From Hemicentrotus pulcherrimus (Eukaryota > Echinodermata > Echinoidea > Camarodonta > Strongylocentrotidae), in assembly GCA_003118195.1 (NCBI GenBank), contig BEXV01000001.1, forward strand, positions 33,469 to 97,468: a stretch of DNA of 64,000 bases, read 5' to 3'. Below, piece by piece: positions 26,186 through 64,000 of the stretch. Positions within the stretch are counted from its first letter, which is position 1, and each line of letters opens with the position of its first letter. The notes beneath the pieces were generated by a model that ran no database searches, was not told where the DNA came from, and saw only the letters and a list, made by a program, of their open reading frames with translations. The translations under genes and the position numbers were made by a program.

Positions 26186-26707
26186 NNNNNNNNNNNNNNN
26201 NNNNNNNNNNNNNNNNNNNNNNNNNNNNNNNNNNNNNNNNNNNNNNNNNNNNNNNNNNNNNNNNNNNNNNNNNNNNNNNNNNNNNNNNNNNNNNNNNNNN
26301 NNNNNNNNNNNNNNNNNNNNNNNNNNNNNNNNNNNNNNNNNNNNNNNNNNNNNNNNNNNNNNNNNNNNNNNNNNNNNNNNNNNNNNNNNNNNNNNNNNNN
26401 NNNNNNNNNNNNNNNNNNNNNNNNNNNNNNNNNNNNNNNNNNNNNNNNNNNNNNNNNNNNNNNNNNNNNNNNNNNNNNNNNNNNNNNNNNNNNNNNNNNN
26501 NNNNNNNNNNNNNNNNNNNNNNNNNNNNNNNNNNNNNNNNNNNNNNNNNNNNNNNNNNNNNNNNNNNNNNNNNNNNNNNNNNNNNNNNNNNNNNNNNNNN
26601 NNNNNNNNNNNNNNNNNNNNNNNNNNNNNNNNNNNNNNNNNNNNNNNNNNNNNNNNNNNNNNNNNNNNNNNNNNNNNNNNNNNNNNNNNNNNNNNNNNNN
26701 NNNNNNN
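26186..26707. other. Assembly gap (522 N)
   Basis: Unknown bases. C-runs lie about 70 bases before the gap and directly after it, so poly-C is a likely reason for the break. Reading frames crossing it are meaningless. Confidence 0.95.
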
Positions 26708-27590
26708 CCCCCCCCCCCCCCGGCCAAAAAAAAAATGTTGAAGTCAGCCCTAAATTGGCCAAAAATGTACTGGCAAACAGCTTAAACATGCTTATTCTAT
26801 GCGTATTGTTTTAACTGTGTCAAGTTCATCTCCGAATGAAGTCCATGGCTCATGTAAAATTTTTGACTAGTTAATTTTTAACTAAACGAACTTTGTTTTG
26901 TCACGTACGAAAGAAGCGGGTTGTATTCCGTGAAACCGTAATCATTAAAATGATGTTATTAGGCCTTTAGTTGAGCAATTAATCAGATCATGAAGCTGTC
27001 ATGCTTTGTATCAATCGGGATGAAAGTAAAGTGTTTGAAAACATAAACTCGCCGCACCCTCGCACACAGTGCACCTAGTACATGCTTTTCAATAATGTTT
27101 AAGGAGGACTTTGTATCTCAAGTTAGATTTGGTTAATGATAAATCTCATGACGTGTTTGCGAAAGATAGCCTTTACTAACCGGGCGCGGTTTGGGGGGGA
27201 TGGAATACGTATGGTTGGATTTTAAGCACTTTGGGTATGATTGCTACTATCTTTATACAAGACTGTAGTGAACCAACGTGGTGCTGGATATAGGATACTG
27301 CGTTTTTGTAAGTTAAAAAGTACTTCTATATAGTTATATTAATGTTTTAAGACTCTATAACTAGAATGTTATCATTTTGTTACTAATTTAATATTTCGTA
27401 CAGTTTGCTTTTTAGACCTACATCTGGATATCTTTGCGTGATAAATAACACATTAACTATTTTTCATAATGATTATTCATTGACTCATAATTATCTCCTA
27501 AATAAGGTTACGAAAAAAAAAAATTAATAGGCTGAGAAAGCCAAATGACATGTATTTTGTTTTTGCTCCACCAGCTAATTCGAGGTAAAC

Positions 27591-36030
<8,440 letters not shown>

Positions 36031-36411
36031 AGAAGAAACATATGAGTGGAATTGATATCAATCTATGTCCCCTTTCTTGATATTGATTATGTTTGATACA
36101 TCAGTCACACCAAGGAGCAGACATGTACCGACAGTAGGCCGAACCAACATGACATTACTTAGCCTACTGAGAGTTTGTCGGTCTGGGGTCGGTTGGGCGG
36201 TGTGACTGAGGTTTAGTCATAGTTGGACTACGATAAGATATTTTCAATGAAATTCGAAATAGGCTCATGTAATGTGACATTATTTTGAAGCAATTGATTC
36301 CTGTTATATATAAAGGAAATCAATGAAAGAGAATGAAAAAAACTTTATCAAATTTGTCTCATTGAGTTGTAGTTATAATTTATTTCTGTAAACTTTTGGC
36401 ACTATTAGGGG

Positions 36412-36941
36412 TTAAAGGTACTATGTCCCTTTTGCAGCCAACCTCAAATGCTGTAGAACTTTGCAGGAATTATGTCCTGTGTGAAATTTAAACGTTAGCA
36501 GTGTCCTCATATTCAAATTATGCAAGGAAACCCGTTTAATTGCTAGACTTCACTGTCAGACACTATTGAGTGACTGACTGGCTTTTTTTTTTTCTTTGGT
36601 AATGTAATAACATACATGAAAAGAGTTGTAAAGGGTACATGAGCATTTGTCTACATCAATAACCCACTTCTTGTGATGGCCAAGATTAAACTGATTGAAT
36701 CTTTGCGCAGCATAAAACGTATGACCATTCGGTACAATTGTCTGAAAATCAAGACAATTACTTTTGGGCTCTATAGCCCTAAAGTCGATTTGACAACTAA
36801 TAGTCGTTATTTTCCCACTTGAAGACATTTCCAAGCCCCACATTTTTTAGGGAAGTTCTAAATTAGTATTATCTTTCAAATGCAGTTGGAGTTTAACTTT
36901 TTCATTTTGTTTAGCCTGCAAGTGGGACATAGTACCTTTAA
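36412..36941 (+). mobile_element. Complete TTAA-flanked MITE (family 2)
   Basis: TTAA (36412-36415) then AGGTACTATGTCCCTTTTGC at the left; GCAAGTGGGACATAGTACCT then TTAA (36938-36941) at the right. The outer 15 bases of the inverted repeats match exactly. It is about 530 bases with no coding frame, 380 bases after the Lifeguard stop, so it may be in the 3' UTR. An inverted partial copy is at 28275-28554. Confidence 0.8.
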
Positions 36942-38569
36942 AGTATCCGACTGTTTTGTGTCCCCGGTATACACAACAGTATCATGAAACCTAATCCACA
37001 TCGACACTATCACTCTTCTTGACGTTTGGTCTGATCACAAAGTGTGGTCGGTCCTAGGTATTGATTGATTATCAACTTAATATAATCATCAGCTTGAATA
37101 CGTCAGTTTGAAGCCATAAAGACATTAATTCAACATCCTCCTGGCTCTGAACACACACTGAAATATATGATGTAGCTGGTTACATAAGGGTGCAGCCTTG
37201 GACCTACACATATATTTATTATTAATAAGGTTGGGCAGTGAGCTAAAGAGATGCTTTCCTATAAATAAACAACTAAAGTCTTTATAAAGTTGAATACATT
37301 ATGTATAATGTCAAGTGTTAATCTATCATTTTGAAATCGTTTTCACTACTCTGCCATTTAAAATGTTGATTGAACATTAATTGAGTTGCTAGAGAGTAAT
37401 TTGATAAGATCTAGAAAGAAATGGATACTTTCGATTTGAACATCCTGTGAGGTTTCATTGAAAATATTCACAAATGTTTGTACTATATCTGCAGTGTTTT
37501 AGTGGTTGTTTGATTGTATGTTTTTGTATTGTGGGTAACGGATATCAGTTGTTATCAAGAACGTTATTGGTATTGTGACACAAAATGACGCGGATACAAA
37601 GAAAAAAATGAAAAACCTCGTGACTATAATCATATTCCGCAGAAAGGTGCACACAAAAATAAATAGAATTCATGAAAATTAATGAAACAATGTTATTTAG
37701 AGGTAAATGCACAATGTGTGATATGAAATAAATCATTTTTTATACTTCGTGAACAACGTTCAAAATAGAAATTCTCTTTCTGAATAAATAATTGTCGCAT
37801 GTTTCATTTATTATGGTTTAGGCATACTGGTAATAAAATTGAATTCATAATACTTCTAAAGGTCGTGCACTGTAGCATTATTAATTCGCCTAGCATTTCT
37901 GGATTATTTATTCGAACTTTATTATTGAGATAAAATTGATAATGTAATTATAATGTTCTTGCCTTTACATCTGAAACCTAAATCATTAATCATAGAATAT
38001 TATGTTTTCGAATGATGTAAATAAAATGCAGTTATTTTCCTCCTAATTTTTTTTTGTACTGGCTGTACGAGTATTCAGAATGATGTGTGTCAATATCAAA
38101 GATATCTAGTTTTGTATTTATGATGCCCTTTTTGAAAAAAAGATACACATTTTAGTATTCACTCCTAATTTTGTTAAGGAGGGAAGATATGCTGGTGACA
38201 ATTATATATATTATCTATAAAAGGTATTTTGTCCTTAACCCGTTACAACTATTTGTTAACAAAAATGTTCATTTCAGTATGGAATTGATATGTTTCATAG
38301 GTTTCAAATGTCACTTAATGTGACATGATGACCAACATTATTATTTAAAGATCCGAGTTAAAAAATGACTGGATAATTACATGGACGTTTTATTGGAAGC
38401 AAGCTAAATCTGAACAAATCTGGACGATGGACATTAAATGATTTACAAACTTGCAGAAATTAAAATGAGATCAGATTGTGCTCTTGTCAAAGCCCGAAAC
38501 TATCAATACTGGTACTATCACATCTATCAACACTTCCTTACCACCACCATCACCACCACTGCCACATCA

Positions 38570-39167
38570 CCATCATCGTCTACATTATCATCATCACTAT
38601 CATCTTCATTATCATCGTCATCATCACCATCCTTATAATCATCATCATCACCATCATCATAATCATCATCATCACCATCATCACCTCATGCAACACCCCA
38701 CCACCACCATGCACACCACCACCACTATATACCAATAATCATTATCATCCTCCTCACCATCATTATCATCATCATCACCATCATTATAATCATTGTCATC
38801 ATCATCCTCACCATCATCATCATCATCATCATCTCCATCATTATAATCATTGTCATCATCATCCTCACCATCATCATCATCATCATCTCCATCATTATAA
38901 TCATTGTCATCATCATCCTCACCATCATCATCATCATCATCTCCATCATTATAATCATTGTCATCATCATCCTCACCATCATCATCATCATGCTCACCAT
39001 CATTATACTATCATCCTCGCCATCATTATAATCATCCTCGCCATCATTATAATCATCATGCTCACCATCATTATAATCATCATGCTCACCATCATTATAA
39101 TCATCCTCACCATCATTATTATCATCATCACCACCACCATCATCATCATCATCATCTTCATCATCAC

Positions 39168-39206
<39 letters not shown>

Positions 39207-39310
39207 CCTCTCCATCATTATCATCATCATTATCATCATCATCATCATCATCATCACCATCATTTCCATCCTCCTCCTCTTCCTGATCATCATCACCATC
39301 ATCATCAGCT
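38570..39310 (+). repeat. Large ATC/CAT trinucleotide array with higher-order units
   Basis: About 740 bases of CAT/ATC triplets broken by CAC, CTC and TTATAATCATTG interruptions. The interruption CATTGTCATCATCATCCTCA recurs at 38791, 38848, 38902 and 38956, a period of 54-57 bases. The resulting His-rich, Ile-rich and Met-rich open frames on both strands are artefacts. Confidence 0.92.
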
Positions 39311-41007
39311 TGAATTGTACAAGAAATTGTTCAAATTTCCTTTGTCCACACAGCCAACCTCTAGCCAATACACATACCCTCCAATAAACCAAAACATCAA
39401 TTGAACAGAATTTCAAATTTACCACCAGAGTCAATATTTCAATAATATATACTTATTTAATCATTTATTTCATCATTTTTATTAAAGTTATTTTTTTCTC
39501 CATTTCATATCGTCCATTCATGTAAGTTCGTTTGCATTCACAAATACATAACTTTCATTCAAATAACAGCCAGACAAGGCTTTTTATTAGAAATGAAATG
39601 AGACAATAAATCAAAATATGAAAGTTATGGAATTGTGTTTCATAGATGAATGGATTTCTAGTGGGAATTATGAAAAAAGAGAAAACATCCCTCTAATATA
39701 ATAGTACAAATACATTACAAAATAAAATCAAGCCCATTTCAAATATGAAAGACAATTCCATAACTACTTGTCACTGTTTACAAGATAGAAAGAAATTTCT
39801 CACTGTACATAACCTTCTGTAGAGATAATAAAGTTGAATTGAATGTTGATGTAGATATTGACCTACCAAAGTCTGGTCATCAGCTAAACTGTAAATACTG
39901 TGGAGTTCACCATGTTAATGACTTGTATTTTCAACAGAGACACTTTTCTTTTAAACATGAGCATTACATTTACAATGTACAGAAGAAAACATGAAATAAT
40001 TTACAAAGAGATTGGAATTTGTTGACACCCTCTTTTCTTTAAATGTACATAGATTTGATACTATATCACATGGACAAGAATAGACTATTTACACTCATAA
40101 TGTAAGATAAAGGTATTGGTTAACATTGTTTGAATAGCACAAACTCACTCACTGCACACTTAGTATGTATGCCACACTTTTACCAAATCGGATGAATAAA
40201 CTTATTTAAATGTGTCCGAGGAAAATAAAGACATACCTGCAACCCTTCCACAACAAAAATAGAAATCTCCTAAAACAAAATAAGGAAAACAGCGTGTTCT
40301 GTATGGTTTTATGGTGAATTTTCCAGAATAAAGAGTAGAATCTCGGGTTCATAATGAAGGCCATAACATAGCAAACATTGCTTCCAAATAGGAATGGTTA
40401 GAAGGGCATTCAATAATAGAAGAGGGTTATAAACTACCATTCACCTTATAATCATACAATCATATCTATATGAATACAGTTTCTAATTATAAATATCTTA
40501 ATAACCAAAGGAACTATGCATACATTGTAATCTTCCATTAGTCCATCCACTTCCACATGAAGATTTGGTGTATTCCGACACTGTTAACCAACACCCGTTA
40601 ATAACACTACTATGGTACACTGGCTTTAAATACAAACAATGATCTAATCATACCATTTAGCATTTATATCAAAATGAATTGCATTGCATTATTCTCAATT
40701 ACTGAACCACAACTTAGTTTATGGCAAGAGATTATGGTATCCTCGGATGGCTCTCGTAATCATCACTCAAAAACACCTGCTGCACACCACCATGCACATA
40801 CACCTGTACTCTTATTTTCACCCATCAAGTACCACACTACAAACAATTTATATCAATGCCTTCATACACTCTCTAAATCCTACTGATTCCTACATGGTTT
40901 AATTGTAAGCAAATAATGTTAACAAGAAAAATAGAAAACTTCCCAGCCTCATATTGCAAAAACAAATATATAGTCTTTGTGTATTCTGGGGGAGAGGGTG
41001 GTCATTT

Positions 41008-41332
41008 GGGGTGCTTCATAAAGCTGTTCGTAAAGTTACGCATGACTTTACGAATGACTGAAATATGAAAAGCCAAATGGGATGCTCAATCATTATTAAC
41101 TGCATCAACTTAAGTTGAACTGTGCAGATGTAGATCAACATTCTTATTATAACAAACATTTTTAATGCAAAGTATATTTTTTTTGCTATAATTTAATTAA
41201 GGTTATTGGAAATATAGTCACACTTTGTAAAAACATCAGGAAAAACTTTTGCCATCGTATCTGGCACTTCATATACAAGTCGTTCATAAAGCCATGCGTA
41301 ACTTTACGAACAGCTTTGTGAAACACCNCCCC
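41008..41332 (+). mobile_element. MITE with about 50-bp terminal inverted repeats
   Basis: Left end GGGGTGCTTCATAAAGCTGT then TCGTAAAGTTACGCATGACT. The reverse complement of the right end is GTGTTTCACAAAGCTGTTCG then TAAAGTTACGCATGGCT. The inverted repeats extend about 50 bases with few mismatches, one base being N at 41328. There is no coding capacity. I could not recognise a clear target duplication, so the superfamily is open. Confidence 0.8.
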
Positions 41333-43156
41333 AGTTATGTTATTTGCCAAACAGGTATTGAACATATAGAAGATGGTTAATCTTACTGATATTACATTGA
41401 AAAGTGAAGGAGCAAGTAAGATTCATTCATTACTGCATACTCCTCTCTGGCAATGTCCCCAGAGTCTTGGTTTTCAAAGATAATGGTTTCATATTTAAAT
41501 TCATATAATTTTCCCTTCATCCTCAATCAAGTCGCATCCTTCTTTGGGGGAATGGAACACATGTTCACATGATTATTTTGAACAAGGGGAAAAGGTGTTC
41601 ATAGTTGGAACTATAGTTCAGGATAAATCTTTATCACAACCAAAATTAAACAGCCAAGTGCGAGGGTATAAATCCTATCCTAAAACATGAACAAACATTT
41701 GGTATGAAAATGAAGCACCATCAGCATTAATAATATATTCCAAGCTTTCTCCCAAGCCTTAAACTGACAAAAACATAGCAGAGAAGGAAAAGAAATTATA
41801 TTCTTGCAGATATTTTGTGTCAGATTTACAATACTCTGAATGATTAAACTCCCACAGAATCATACTTTAACTGTGTGAAATTCTTCCATACTGATTTGCA
41901 CATATGGTTGTTTTAAAAACTTCTATCATTAAGACCACATATTTATGAATAGTAAGAAATTCTAAAAAGCAGTTAAATCCATATGTAAAATGCTTCTGTT
42001 TTTTAATGATGTTTTTCTATAATATATCTACATGCATTATGGAAAAAGTTTATGACTGTATCGTATCTAAAGAACATTACATATTTTATAAAGTATGTTT
42101 ACATGTTTATGATCAGAATAGTCCATACAGCTATACAATTGACTAGTGGGTCTAAAATAAGGACTAACTAAGATAAATTTACAGAGAAGATTCTATACAC
42201 CTAGTAGGAAAATACTAAAAATCATTGCACAATTATTAGAAGGAACACCATCAAACTCTTTAGTGTTTTTGCATGGAATCATCCCTGGCAAGGTATGTAT
42301 GTCCTACATCAAATGCACTAAGCCTATAGCTCTGACAAAGGGATTAGTTTGATTTCAACAAAGAACTAGTTTAGTGGATCATCCTTCATTCTATCATAAA
42401 TAACACAGCTTGATTTATCAAATGAATACTCTTTAAAGCATTTTAAAATTCCCAATTTTGTTTTCTTGATGAAGAGAGGAGATTTTCTAAAGCAAAGCTA
42501 AACCTCTCGAAGCTGCTGATCACACTCTGTAAATGGGATTTTGTTGTACTCCAACTACACATCTCTAACCATTTCTGCAGTGTGATATTCTATACCTCAT
42601 CAACTAGTACAGTACATGTAATAAGATGTGGAAACGTGATAGTTCTAACACATATTATATCATGTCATGTGTGAGACCATTTTGAGCCTCAACAAGAACA
42701 ACGATTACCTACACGGATATAAATCCTCAGTGAAATATGACAAAGTGCTAAAACTGATCAAATCTGGGTAGCAACAATATATCAATGCATTCACTTATTA
42801 ACCATCAACATTGTGCAATAAGTGGAAATACATGTATTTGCTTGAGAGTGATTGCTAAGATATCTGCTAAAGCTTTTTCTAAAATGAAGTTCAAAGCACA
42901 ATTTTCTGAGATCGGGAAAGAGCAGAAAAACTAGCCACAAGCTATCTTACACACTGCTAACATATGACAATGGTGATTGCTGGTCTGTTCTCTCCATGTT
43001 TCCATTAATCCATCAACTGATATAACATGGCTTGTAGCCTGATTTGAATGATACATCCATGTACTGCAGTAATGTACGCTGCAAAGATAAGGGTCTCAGC
43101 ACTTATAGTCATGTCTCACATGTATTTATAAATTCATAATTATCAATGAATCATAT

Positions 43157-43158
<2 letters not shown>

Positions 43159-43193
<35 letters not shown>

Positions 43194-43330
43194 TCTCTTC
43201 CTCTTTTTTCCTCTCTCATCCCCAACTCTCTCTCTCTTTCTCTCTTTTCCTCATGTACCTCTCTCTCTCTCCCTCCCTCTCATTCTCCCTCTTTCATCCT
43301 GTGTCTCTCATTCTCTCCATCTTACAACCA
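43159..43330 (+). repeat. CT-rich array just past the AGAP stop codon
   Basis: A (CT)n tract with TTCC and CCCT interruptions, about 40-210 bases downstream of the AGAP stop on the - strand. If transcribed it puts a GA-rich run at the start of the AGAP 3' UTR. Confidence 0.85.
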
Positions 43331-43369
43331 AACACATCACAAGCTCTCAACTCCAGATGTTCCCTTATC

Positions 43370-61779
<18,410 letters not shown>

Positions 61780-64000
61780 CTGAAATAATGAAAAAGAGAG
61801 CACAGAAATGATTAACATTCAACAACTCCACATAGGTTCATCAACACCAAAATATAAAATTAAGATATTCTTTTCTCATATTATCCAACAGAATTCATCT
61901 CTTTAGAAATCTAGATATCAAGAAACACTCTTGCACCACTGCAATACCATATGAACATACATATATGATATTACTCCATTTGAACCAATGGAATTTAATT
62001 TGTATACTAACCCTCGAGAGTGTCTTCTCTTTTTCTACAATTAAAGCATGTAGCAAAAGAAGTGTAATACTATCGTTTCCATTTTATAATGAAAGTCATA
62101 TGAATATATGATATACAATGAGTAAGAAATGTGCGATGATCAGTCGGTTCCCTTTCATCTTTCTCTCTCTCTCTCTCTCTCCCTCTGTCTCTCTTTCTCC
62201 ATTATCTTTACCCTTATTGTTATCCCTACAATACCATATGTCCTTGTCATGAAATTGAAGACTTAAAGGAGTACTTGGGGGAGAGAAACCAATAGGTCCA
62301 TGGAGAAATGTACACTATTTATCAGGTTACTCAAAGTGACTGTGAGGGAGACTTGATGATATCAAACATTGATTTGATCCAGTCTTCAGTTTCACAACGG
62401 CATCATATTTAAAAGACAGACAGAGATGCGCCTCCAATCTTATAGCATCACAATTTTAAAAGCAGTTTCACTACACAAAGAATGAATTTCAAACCTGTAT
62501 CTACATGTGTACATCACCAATGTGGAATGTTGTAAACCTATTCCATGTTTGAAGCTTCTTTTTTTTTAAAGGAGAAAATGATTCTTGTGACTAGTTTTAA
62601 TTAAAATATTCCAAGAATCCATTTCATCATCTCCATGGTAATTTTGAAGTAGTTCACCATGACTCTTGGTCTGTCTGCAAAACAGTTACCTTTTGGAAAA
62701 TGTGTCAATAGTTGTCAGACAATTTTTTTTATTTTTTTTATTCATTTGTATCTTAAAATTTGCAAACATGTCAACAAGGTAACATATCTTGAAAATAGTG
62801 GATATAAAGAAGCAAGCATTTCATTGTCTAAATTCATATAGTAATATTTACATTTAACATCCACATACGATGCATGTCCTGTTATAAAGCCATCTTGTTG
62901 GTAGATTAAAAATCAACAAATTCATCTTCTTCTTGGGCATGACATGTCTGTATATATAAGTCATCCAAATCTCAACTTGCTTTTTTATGAATTCAATTCA
63001 CTAGCCACTTTCCTTAACCTCAGCACTTTTCATTTCCAGTGTTCACTTCTACCATCCTTACCACTCCCTAATGGTATAACGTGAATCCCATCCTAAAACC
63101 ACAAAGAAGAACGCCCCATTCTATCCCTGCATTCAGATTCCCAGAATTTATTGTATAGCAAAAAGGGTCTAGTCTGAACTTTGTATAAAGAAACATCGTA
63201 TATAGTAAAACGCCTGTTTTAGTATTTTGTCTAAAACAACCGCGATAATAACAAGGGTGCTGCTCTAGTACCGAACATTATATATTACAAAGCACTAAGA
63301 GAAAAAACATATTTCTTAAAGAGTTTCATATAAAATTTCTTTTTGTCTGTCTGAACAGGCTATATTAGAGTGCTCCTGAATTACATTTGCAGTCACTGAG
63401 ATGAATGGTAGGAGTGACATGTGGTAAAAAGGGTTATATTGGCAAGTGGTAATGGACGCTAACTGGTGTGGGAAAGATTGGGGGTTCGCTTACTGACATC
63501 TCTATTCACAGATGCGTCTATGTATGCAAATACAAATCTGTGTCTGTGAAAGATATCATCAACACACACACTCAGCAATCGTCTCTTCATCTTTCATGGT
63601 GCCTGTGTGCATCTAAACATGCATCCTTTTTGTAGGATGTCAGGTTCAAATCTAGTGTCCCTCCCTCTCATTTTGATTTCTCACTACCTGTCAATGTACA
63701 ATGTATTCCTTTCACAATGAAGATGGCAAAAATACACTATTATTGTAGTTGAACAGATTAAAACAATAACAGAAAGCAATGTCTCTATACAAATAAACCA
63801 TTTGCACCAAAAATGTACAAAATATATGCCTACATGTATAGACATCTTTTATGTCGGTGCAAAATGTTTGATTTTTAAAAAAAAAACCATATGGAACTGG
63901 TATCATACATTAAGAGATAGTATCTGTTTGCTTGCATTTACCTGAACGTGAATGAACATCTGTCACTTTCTAAGTGGTGAAATTAAACATAAATGTAAGT
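61780..64000 (-). other. AGAP intron running off the right edge
   Basis: The acceptor TTTCAG precedes the exon at 61779. The exon upstream, which should end in phase 1 and encode the end of the GTPase-like domain, is not visible here. A CT-rich run lies at 62161-62200. Otherwise AT-rich DNA without recognised features. Confidence 0.65.

Larger units (their letters stand above)
24256..27590. other. Divergent interval between DNAJC9 and the Lifeguard gene
   Basis: It should hold the promoters of both divergent genes, but I cannot place TATA or initiator elements with confidence. Visible content: a short GT-rich run (about 24625-24650), an AT-rich GATAATAAT tract (24660-24815), a degenerate minisatellite (25020-25690), a C-run at 26104-26116, an N gap (26186-26707) and a C-run directly after the gap. 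I see no coding exon. Confidence 0.6.
36031..43369. other. Interval between convergent Lifeguard and AGAP genes
   Basis: It should contain both 3' UTRs. AATAAA words at 37264-37269 and 37658-37663 are possible + strand poly(A) signals. TTTATT at 39464-39469 is a possible - strand signal for AGAP, which would make its 3' UTR nearly 4 kb. Repeats here: a MITE (36412-36941), the ATC array (38570-39310), a second MITE (41008-41332) and a CT array (43159-43330). A retroelement-like end (ATAATAAAGTTGAATTGAAT) occurs near 39824-39843. I see no coding exon. Confidence 0.6.

Noticed and set aside
26142..26789. Open frames across the first N gap
   Set aside because: Unknown bases cannot create stops. 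The real bases at each edge encode nothing recognisable.
38476..39387. 303-residue His-rich open frame, plus Ile-rich and Met-rich frames on both strands
   Set aside because: They come entirely from the ATC/CAT triplet array, which is open in several frames at once. There is no domain or splice context.
63942..63969. Possible AGAP micro-exon (24 or 28 bases) with a GTAAAT donor
   Set aside because: A 24-base phase 1-1 reading (VTDVHSRS before AAQ) is possible, but it does not resemble the conserved VFQ-type sequence expected before AAQ, and no second line of support exists.

Overview
The window is animal nuclear DNA, most likely from an echinoderm such as a sea urchin. It is AT-rich and intron-dense, with long GA/CT and ATC arrays, assembly gaps (N runs at 26186-26707 and 57342-58088), several families of short inverted-repeat transposons, and SINE/LINE fragments with an (ATT)n tail after a GCGCTATATA-like end. 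The species call rests on gene families and repeat style, not on a database match.

I could reconstruct four protein-coding genes exon by exon, with GT-AG splice sites and consistent codon phase. (1) A doublecortin-like kinase (DCLK), + strand, 1732-12679: 5 coding exons, 1076 residues, with two doublecortin domains, a very long charged E/R/K helix and a complete Ser/Thr kinase domain. (2) DNAJC9, - strand, 24255-18282: 5 exons, 261 residues, a J-domain co-chaperone and histone H3-H4 chaperone. (3) A Lifeguard/TMBIM (Bax inhibitor-1 family) membrane protein, + strand, 27591-36030: 9 exons, 230 residues. (4) The 3' part of an AGAP-type ArfGAP, - strand, 61779-43370: 11 exons, 673 residues. Its GTPase-like domain lies beyond the right edge.

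Layout: 1-1.7 kb is upstream flank. DCLK fills 1.7-12.7 kb, including a 6.2 kb first intron. DCLK and DNAJC9 converge on a 5.6 kb gene-poor interval. DNAJC9 and the Lifeguard gene diverge from a 3.3 kb interval holding a degenerate minisatellite and an N gap. The Lifeguard gene and AGAP converge on a 7.3 kb interval holding two MITEs and a 0.75 kb ATC array. AGAP introns fill the rest. The four genes belong to unrelated processes (microtubule/kinase signalling, histone chaperoning, membrane cell-death control, Arf traffic), and nothing suggests they work as a unit.

I see no bacterial-style system, CRISPR array, virus, rRNA or tRNA gene. The most interesting points are: the long E/R/K helix linking microtubule-binding and kinase modules in DCLK; the DNAJC9 exon 4 splice donor, which sits directly on the (ATT)n tail of a SINE; the shared 3' tail of that SINE and a LINE fragment; a tandemly duplicated and then broken AGAP exon; and several TTAA- or TA-flanked MITEs.
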